Source: an uncultured Bacteroidota bacterium
GTDB lineage: Bacteria > Bacteroidota > Bacteroidia > Chitinophagales > Chitinophagaceae
Length of the DNA stretch: 11,404 nt
Direction: 5' to 3'
NCBI GenBank assembly: GCA_903944755.1
Contig: CAJATB010000054.1
Coordinates: forward strand, 1 to 11,404
Positions within the stretch are counted from its first letter, which is position 1. Every line of letters begins with the position of its first letter. Below, piece by piece: positions 7,011 through 11,404 of the stretch. The position numbers and the translations under genes were made by a program. The notes beneath the pieces were generated by a model. That model had not been told where the DNA came from and did no database searches. It worked only from the letters and a program-made list of their open reading frames with translations.

Positions 7011-7095
7011 AGGGGTCGTTTAAGTGAACAATCGTTAATGCAAGTTATATAAAATAATCCCTTCCTTTTATTTAACAGAGGGTGTTATTTTTAGT

Positions 7096-8163
7096 TTAAG
7101 CGTTTCTATTGATACAGTTTAAATCTTCAAAAGCAACTTCTAAGCGCTTGCTGAAAGATTCCTCTCCTTTTCTCAGCCAAACTCTTGGATCGTAGTATTT
7201 TTTATTCGGTTTTTCAGCGCCTTCAGGGTTGCCTAATTGTGTTTGAAGGAAAGCTTCGTTCTTTTTATAATATTCTAAAATACCTTCCCAGAATGCCCAT
7301 TGCAAATCGGTGTCTAAATTCATTTTTATAGCGCCATAGCCAATTGCTTCTCTGATTTGGTTTTGAGGCGAACCAGAGCCACCATGGAATACAAAATAAA
7401 CAGGCTTAGGTGCGGTACTAAATTTTTTCTCAATATGCACTTGACTATTATGCAAAATATCAGGACGTAGTTCAACATTGCCTGGGCTATATACTCCGTG
7501 TACATTACCAAATGCGGCAGCAACGGTAAATAAATTACTAATTTTACTTAATTCCGTGTAAGCGTATTCAACGTGTTCTGGTTGTGTATATAGTTTGTCA
7601 TTTTCAACACCACTATTATCCACGCCATCTTCCTCACCACCAGTCACGCCTAATTCAATTTCAATGCTCATTCCAAGTGGAGCCATGCGTTTAAAAAACT
7701 CGGCAGATGTTTGTATGTTTTCTTCTAAAGTTTCTTCCGATAAATCCAACATATGTGAACTGAATAATGGTTGTCCTTTTTCTTTGTTGAATTGTGCTCC
7801 TGCATCAATTAAAGCACTTATCCATGGCAACCATTTTTTTGAAGCATGGTCGGTATGAAGTACTACAGGAACACCATAGTATTTTGCAACTTGATGAACA
7901 TGTAATGCACCAGCAATTGCACCTTGAATATTAGCTTGTAAATTATCGTTTGGCATACCTTTACCTGCAATAAATTGTGCGCCACCATTTGAGAATTGTA
8001 TAATTATTGGAGAATTCACTTTTGCTGCGGTTTCAATAGCTGCATTTATCGTGTCAGTCCCAGTAGTATTTACTGCTGGAATTGCGAAGTTGTTGTTTTT
8101 TGCGTCGTTGTATAATGTTTCTAATTCTTTACCGAATAAAACACCTGCTCTGTACTTGCTCAT
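7096..8163 (-). CDS. fbaA: Class II fructose-bisphosphate aldolase
   Basis: Zinc-dependent enzyme of glycolysis and gluconeogenesis that splits fructose 1,6-bisphosphate into dihydroxyacetone phosphate and glyceraldehyde 3-phosphate. Its 355 residues and motifs fit the E. coli FbaA type (class IIA). All residues equivalent to the E. coli active site are visible with a shift of four: catalytic D105 and zinc ligand H106 in HTDH (103-106), E170 in IEIE, zinc ligands H222 (NVHG) and H260 (FHGGSGS), and N282 (KMNLDTD). The C-terminal YYDPRVWLRKGEESF is also typical. ATG at 8163 gives the family N-terminus. A TAnnTTTG box lies 18 bp upstream. Neighbours are the PLP enzyme upstream and accD downstream; the grouping looks like general housekeeping rather than a pathway. 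Confidence 0.97.
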   Translation of the reverse strand: MSKYRAGVLFGKELETLYNDAKNNNFAIPAVNTTGTDTINAAIETAAKVNSPIIIQFSNGGAQFIAGKGMPNDNLQANIQGAIAGALHVHQVAKYYGVPVVLHTDHASKKWLPWISALIDAGAQFNKEKGQPLFSSHMLDLSEETLEENIQTSAEFFKRMAPLGMSIEIELGVTGGEEDGVDNSGVENDKLYTQPEHVEYAYTELSKISNLFTVAAAFGNVHGVYSPGNVELRPDILHNSQVHIEKKFSTAPKPVYFVFHGGSGSPQNQIREAIGYGAIKMNLDTDLQWAFWEGILEYYKKNEAFLQTQLGNPEGAEKPNKKYYDPRVWLRKGEESFSKRLEVAFEDLNCINRNA

Positions 8164-8181
8164 AGTTTAAATATTGAAGGA

Positions 8182-8189
8182 CAAATATA
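8182..8189 (-). promoter_or_regulatory. Candidate -7 box of the fba promoter
   Basis: TATATTTG on the minus strand (8189-8182) fits TAnnTTTG exactly and would give a leader of roughly 10-14 nt before the fba ATG at 8163. No TTG stands at the right distance upstream (ATG at an 18-bp spacer is the nearest), so only half of the promoter is supported. Confidence 0.35.
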
Positions 8190-8251
8190 CAAATTATGCC
8201 CCAAACACATGTTAGCCGGGCTAATTTAACTTACAAACCAAGTATTTGTGG

Positions 8252-9226
8252 CTAAATAAAATTTTTACTTTTCATCCAATCGTCGTTGTATACTTTTCCA
8301 ATATATCGGCTACCATGATCATGAAAAATGCAAACCACTATATCGGTCGCTTTTAAACGGTCTTTTAACTGAAGTAATCCTTGCAGACAACTGCCCGAAC
8401 TGTAGCCACAAAACAAGCCTTCTTCTTTGGCTAATTCCCGTGTCATTATTGCCCCTTCTTTATCACCTACTTGTTCAAAATGATCAATTAATGTCATGTC
8501 GTAGTTGGCTGGCACAAAATCTTCCCCAAAACCCTCAGCGATATATGGTTTAACATAAGCCATATCCACTTCTCCTGTTTGGAAATAATGCGTCAGCAAA
8601 GAGCCTACTGGATCAATTGCCCATATTTGTATTGCGGGATTCTTTTCTTTTAAATATTTAGCAGTGCCTGTGATGGTACCACCTGTTCCAGCTGTACAAA
8701 CTAAATGGGTAATTTTACCTTCGGTTTGTTCCCAAATTTCAGGGCCGGTAGTTTCATAATGTGCTTGGCGATTTGCCAAGTTGTCGTACTGGTTAAAGAA
8801 GTAGGAGTTAGGGATTTCTGCGGCTAATTTTCTTGCAACAGAATAATAACTTGCAGGGTCTTCGGGTTCCACATTCGTTGGACAAACAATTACTTCAGCG
8901 CCAACTGCACGAAGTATATCCATTTTTTCTTTACTCTGCTTGTCAGTTGTGGTAAAAATACACTTGTAGCCCTTTACTGTAGCAGCTAATGCAAGTCCCA
9001 TTCCTGTATTTCCACTTGTACATTCAATAATGGTGCCACCTGGTTTTAATTTTCCTTCGGCTTCTGCAACTTCAACCATCTTCAATGCCATTCTATCCTT
9101 AATTGAATTTCCAGGATTAAAATAGTCCACTTTTGCTAAAATGGTAGCAGGGATTTGCGCGGTAATTTTGTTCAAACGAATCATTGGGGTATTGCCAATG
9201 GTTTCTAAAATATTGTTTAACCACAT
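8252..9226 (-). CDS. PLP-dependent cystathionine beta-synthase / cysteine synthase family enzyme
   Basis: Fold-type II PLP enzyme of 324 residues that makes a thioether or thiol by beta-replacement on serine or O-acetylserine. PLP lysine K43 lies in NPGNSIKDR, the substrate loop is TSGNTG (70-75), the phosphate loop is GTGGT (180-184), and the pyridine-nitrogen serine is in GYSSGS (274-279). Several segments follow human cystathionine beta-synthase rather than CysK/CysM: SKEKMDILRAVGAEV, the QYDNLANRQAHYETT segment, IDPVGS, and the C-terminal RYIGKVYNDDWM, which echoes the CBS core ending. The C-terminal regulatory CBS pair of the animal enzyme and the N-terminal heme region are both absent. 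So cystathionine synthase activity (reverse transsulfuration) is as likely as cysteine synthase, and I give no symbol. The ATG at 9226 fits; a 135-bp gap separates it from plsX. Confidence 0.9.
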   Translation of the reverse strand: MWLNNILETIGNTPMIRLNKITAQIPATILAKVDYFNPGNSIKDRMALKMVEVAEAEGKLKPGGTIIECTSGNTGMGLALAATVKGYKCIFTTTDKQSKEKMDILRAVGAEVIVCPTNVEPEDPASYYSVARKLAAEIPNSYFFNQYDNLANRQAHYETTGPEIWEQTEGKITHLVCTAGTGGTITGTAKYLKEKNPAIQIWAIDPVGSLLTHYFQTGEVDMAYVKPYIAEGFGEDFVPANYDMTLIDHFEQVGDKEGAIMTRELAKEEGLFCGYSSGSCLQGLLQLKDRLKATDIVVCIFHDHGSRYIGKVYNDDWMKSKNFI

Positions 9227-9361
9227 AAGGGGTAGTTGATTTTTTTACTTTTGTGAAAATAAGATAAAAATATAGGAAAACTAAGACATGTTAGTAAAAA
9301 TGTAACAGATGCTCAGCATTTAATAATAGAAGGGGCGTGAGAGAAAATGAGCAAAATAGTA
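9227..9361. other. Intergenic gap plsX to PLP enzyme with an 11-bp palindrome
   Basis: This 135-bp AT-rich stretch is the longest gap within the minus-strand gene series. It contains the perfect palindrome ATGCTCAGCAT (9309-9319), about 80 bp before the downstream start. No strong terminator or full promoter is visible on the minus strand; TATATTTT is only a near match to the -7 box. A separate transcription unit for the PLP enzyme is likely but not shown. Confidence 0.3.
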
Positions 9362-10303
9362 TTATAGATTTTCGAAACTGTGTGTGATAATTTCACAGAA
9401 TTTTGTTTGGATCATTTTTTCGGCAAGCAAAATCATATTACTGAATGCTTTTGCATTGCTAATCCCATGACCAATAATTACAGGCTTATTTACACCTAAA
9501 ACAGGAGTGCCCCCATAATTCTCAAAATGGAAACGACCAAAGAATGCATCGTTGCCTAAATTTTGGTGCGCCGCTGCATCATACATTGCTTCAGCGGTTT
9601 TGAGTATAATATTTCCAGTGAAACCATCACAAACAATGACATCTGCTTTGTCATTAAAAACATCACGACCTTCAACGTTGCCAACAAAATTGATTACTGT
9701 ATTTTCTTTTAAAATGGGGTAGGTTGCTTGCGCTAGTGCATTCCCTTTTCCCTCTTCCTCTCCCATGTTTAATAAACCAGTAGTTGGTTCAGTAATGTTT
9801 AGAATGTGCTTTGCGTATAAGTTTCCTAAAATTGCGAATTGATTAAGTTGTTCAGGTTTGCAGTCGGCGTTCAGGCCAACGTCTACAAGTAATCCAGTTT
9901 TGCCACTAAGTTTAGGGAGCAGGGTAGCAATGGTGGGCCTTAAAACTCCCTTAATTGGTTTGATACTAAACATGGCTCCTACTAACATTGCGCCAGTGTT
10001 ACCTGCGCTTAAAAAAGCATCCACTTCACCACTTAGTAATAATTTAAAACCAATCGCGATAGAAGAGTTCGGCTTCTCCTTTAAAGCTTTTGTAGGATGT
10101 TCGTGATAACCAATTACCTCTGGTGCATGGACAAAATGCAAAAAAGGTGAAGAAATACCATGTTGTTGAAAGAGTGCTTTCAACTGGGTTTCTTCACCTA
10201 TGCAAAATATGTTATTCTGGGAATGAGTTAAATATTGTTGTACACCTTTTACGGCTTCAAGTGGAGCAAAATCACCACCCATCATATCGATGCCAATATT
10301 CAT
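9362..10303 (-). CDS. plsX: Phosphate acyltransferase PlsX
   Basis: Peripheral membrane enzyme that converts acyl-ACP and phosphate to acyl phosphate, the acyl donor for PlsY in making lysophosphatidic acid for phospholipids. The 313 residues are slightly shorter than the common 330-345 but complete at both ends. Motifs: IDMMGGDFAP at the N-terminus (5-14), HPTKALKEKPNSS (69-81), LSAGNTGAMLVGA (98-110), LLVDVGLNADCKPEQL (138-153), MGEEEGKGN (180-188), VCDGFTGNIILK (224-235) and VLGVNKPVIIGHGISNAKAF (268-287). It follows rpmF by 13 bp, the classic YceD-L32-PlsX order. The frequent next gene, fabH, is missing; a PLP enzyme comes next instead. Its co-transcription with rpmF is inferred from spacing. 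Confidence 0.97.
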   Translation of the reverse strand: MNIGIDMMGGDFAPLEAVKGVQQYLTHSQNNIFCIGEETQLKALFQQHGISSPFLHFVHAPEVIGYHEHPTKALKEKPNSSIAIGFKLLLSGEVDAFLSAGNTGAMLVGAMFSIKPIKGVLRPTIATLLPKLSGKTGLLVDVGLNADCKPEQLNQFAILGNLYAKHILNITEPTTGLLNMGEEEGKGNALAQATYPILKENTVINFVGNVEGRDVFNDKADVIVCDGFTGNIILKTAEAMYDAAAHQNLGNDAFFGRFHFENYGGTPVLGVNKPVIIGHGISNAKAFSNMILLAEKMIQTKFCEIITHSFENL

Positions 10304-10316
10304 GTCTAAAAGCTGT

Positions 10317-10511
10317 TTAGGCTTTTAAAGGAGCTTTTTCAGCTACTAATTTACCCTTGTAGTATAATTTTCCTTCTTGAACGTGTGCGCGGTGACGTAC
10401 ATGGATTTCACCAGTTGTACCGTCTTTGCTTAAAGTTACTTCTTGAGCAACATAGTGTGTTCTTCTTTTTGCGCTACGTTGTTGGGAGTGTCTGCGTTTA
10501 GGATTAGGCAT
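10317..10511 (-). CDS. rpmF: 50S ribosomal protein L32 (cysteine-free form)
   Basis: Small basic protein of the large ribosomal subunit, 64 residues, with the typical start MPNPKRRHSQQRSAKRRTHY, the central TTGEIHVRHRAH and the GKLYYKGKLV end. Many bacteria have an L32 with a four-cysteine zinc ribbon; this copy has no cysteine at all, as in E. coli L32, so it does not depend on zinc. It lies 46 bp after the DUF177 gene and 13 bp before plsX, which suggests a single transcript from the promoter ahead of DUF177. Confidence 0.97.
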   Translation of the reverse strand: MPNPKRRHSQQRSAKRRTHYVAQEVTLSKDGTTGEIHVRHRAHVQEGKLYYKGKLVAEKAPLKA

Positions 10512-10557
10512 CTCTTATGTTTTAATTAGTTATTGTTATTTATTTTTTCTACGCTTC

Positions 10558-11109
10558 TTATTTTTTATCTAAATCCTTGAACTGTTCTAAGCCTTTCCAA
10601 ATATTTTTATCTGAAATTTCAGATGGATTGGCAGAAAACTTATTCAATTCCTCTAATACCTTTTGGTTACAACCTGATTCACCTTTTTCGTTTACCTCGC
10701 AAATATGTTGCAAAGGGATACTTAAATTAATGAATTCATATATCCAACTAGCTACTGAAAAATGACTTTCATTACGGTCAATATAGTAGATGTCGGGGTC
10801 TTCTTCATTGCTATTCATTTCGTCCGGGTTGTCGACTAACTTCACAATTAAATCGAATTCGTCCCACAATTTAATCGTTAGAGGATTGCCACAACGATCA
10901 CAAAGTGTGTCCACTTTCCCATCAATATCAAAATGCATTTGCAAGAAACCTGGATGCTTGTCAAGTTTTAACTTGACATTTGTATCGCAGTTACTGAAAT
11001 CCTGAGGCCCGAAATCGACAAAGAACTTATCCTCAATACGGTATTCGAACTCGTGTAAGCCGGTCACAAGACCCACAAATGCTATTTCAAAAGTTCTATT
11101 ATGTCCCAT
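10558..11109 (-). CDS. DUF177 / YceD family protein
   Basis: 183-residue cytosolic protein of the DUF177 (YceD) family, found almost always next to rpmF and linked in other bacteria and plants to 23S rRNA or ribosome assembly. Visible features: the N-terminal RTFEIAFVGLVTGLHEFEYR pattern common in Bacteroidota members, a CDRC pair (C70, C73) and a second pair C137 and C147 (ICEVNEKGESGC), which together could bind one zinc, and an acidic middle segment (NSNEEDPD). The ATG at 11109 is chosen although the frame stays open to a TTG at 11157. That TTG is the -33 element of a near-consensus promoter, and the start of transcription must lie downstream of it. The extra 16 residues also do not resemble the family. 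Confidence 0.9.
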   Translation of the reverse strand: MGHNRTFEIAFVGLVTGLHEFEYRIEDKFFVDFGPQDFSNCDTNVKLKLDKHPGFLQMHFDIDGKVDTLCDRCGNPLTIKLWDEFDLIVKLVDNPDEMNSNEEDPDIYYIDRNESHFSVASWIYEFINLSIPLQHICEVNEKGESGCNQKVLEELNKFSANPSEISDKNIWKGLEQFKDLDKK

Positions 11110-11127
11110 ATCCGTATTTAGGGTTGG

Positions 11128-11157
11128 CAAAGTTAGTAAAAACCAATCAAAAGACAA
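11128..11157 (-). promoter_or_regulatory. Bacteroidota-type promoter of the DUF177-rpmF-plsX operon
   Basis: On the minus strand TTG (11157-11155), a 19-bp spacer and TAACTTTG (11135-11128) match the -33/-7 consensus TTG-N19-21-TAnnTTTG fully. Transcription should start near 11120-11124, giving a leader of about 10-15 nt before the ATG at 11109. It is the clearest promoter in the window. Confidence 0.75.
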
Positions 11158-11191
11158 AGTTTATCCTATTTTTACACTTATAAATGTAGTG

Positions 11192-11404
11192 ATGTCTCCA
11201 AAGCCAAAAATAGGACTGTTTTACTATCTAAAGTTCAGCTGGTATGTTGGGGCGTTGTTAATTTTTATAGCAAGCTTTTCCCCCGCCTTTATTCGCCAGT
11301 ATTATTCCCAAGCATTTTTCAAATACATGGCTGCTGGATTACGCTTTTTCAGTGGACTATTTCCTTTTGCCTTAGGGGAATGGGTATTTTTATTTATTAT
11401 TATA
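11192..11404 (+). CDS. DUF3810 family membrane protein, 5' part
   Basis: A frame that opens with ATG at 11192 and runs off the right edge after exactly 71 codons. It begins MSPKPKIGLFYYLKF, has a hydrophobic helix at about 17-33 (WYVGALLIFIASFSPAF), then RQYYSQAFFKYMAAGLRFFSGLFPFALGE, then a second helix starting at about 64. The pattern YYS-x(n)-LR-x(3)-G-x-x-PF-x-x-G-(D/E) matches my recollection of DUF3810, a family of roughly 350-residue membrane proteins seen mainly in Bacteroidota, some with a metallopeptidase-like HExxH further on; that part is outside this window. It is divergent from DUF177 with 82 bp between the starts. A weak TATTTTTA box lies at 11167-11174 without a matching TTG. 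Function unknown. Confidence 0.75.
   Translation, partial: MSPKPKIGLFYYLKFSWYVGALLIFIASFSPAFIRQYYSQAFFKYMAAGLRFFSGLFPFALGEWVFLFIII

Noticed and set aside
7595..7858. Plus-strand frame opposite fba, and a minus-strand frame at 7326-7523 in another phase
   Set aside because: Both lie wholly inside the aldolase gene, whose active-site residues are all present.
8211..8223. Small hairpin TTAGC-CGG-GCTAA between the PLP enzyme and fba
   Set aside because: Only 5 bp with a 3-nt loop and no T-run on either strand; too weak for a terminator call.
9246..9253. Exact TAnnTTTG box (TACTTTTG) on the plus strand
   Set aside because: No TTG at 19-21 bp upstream and no plus-strand gene downstream; expected by chance in T-rich DNA.
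9858..10320. Plus-strand open frames opposite plsX (9858-10106 and 10123-10320)
   Set aside because: Antisense to an intact plsX with every motif present; no independent evidence.
10577..11005. Plus-strand open frames opposite DUF177 (10577-10765, 10790-11005)
   Set aside because: Shadow frames; products are serine-rich and unlike any family.

Overview
The window looks like chromosomal DNA from a member of the Bacteroidota, probably near the Chitinophagales/Sphingobacteriia (inferred). Three things point there: low GC with A-rich leaders that lack Shine-Dalgarno motifs; promoter elements of the Bacteroidota primary sigma-factor type (TTG, about 19-21 bp, TAnnTTTG), the best at 11128-11157; and a gene of the mainly Bacteroidota family DUF3810 at the right edge. 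I see no insertion sequence, phage gene, CRISPR array, tRNA or rRNA. This is a compact block of core genes with little intergenic space.

Left part, + strand (1-5526): the 3' half of purM (purine synthesis), a complete FtsE-type ABC ATPase gene, smc starting with GTG, a double hairpin that includes a strong intrinsic terminator, and a gene for a small unrecognised two-helix membrane protein starting with TTG. ftsE and smc are 61 bp apart, and a 10-bp inverted repeat brackets the gap.

Right part, - strand (11109 down to 5529): DUF177/YceD, rpmF (L32) and plsX form the conserved YceD-L32-PlsX cluster behind a near-consensus promoter. Then come a cystathionine-beta-synthase-type PLP enzyme, class II fructose-bisphosphate aldolase, accD and smpB. 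PlsX and AccD serve phospholipid and fatty-acid synthesis, L32 and SmpB serve the ribosome and its rescue, and aldolase and the PLP enzyme serve central carbon and sulfur amino-acid metabolism. smpB meets the + strand membrane-protein gene tail to tail with 2 bp between stop codons. At the right edge a divergent + strand gene (DUF3810) runs off the window.

No clearly new multi-gene system is present. The most interesting points are small: a terminator hairpin overlapped by a promoter directly ahead of smpB; the inverted repeat touching the smc GTG start; a DUF177 start codon that the promoter position settles; a 28-residue acidic extension on AccD; and the unrecognised membrane protein with a 21-bp-spaced direct repeat upstream.
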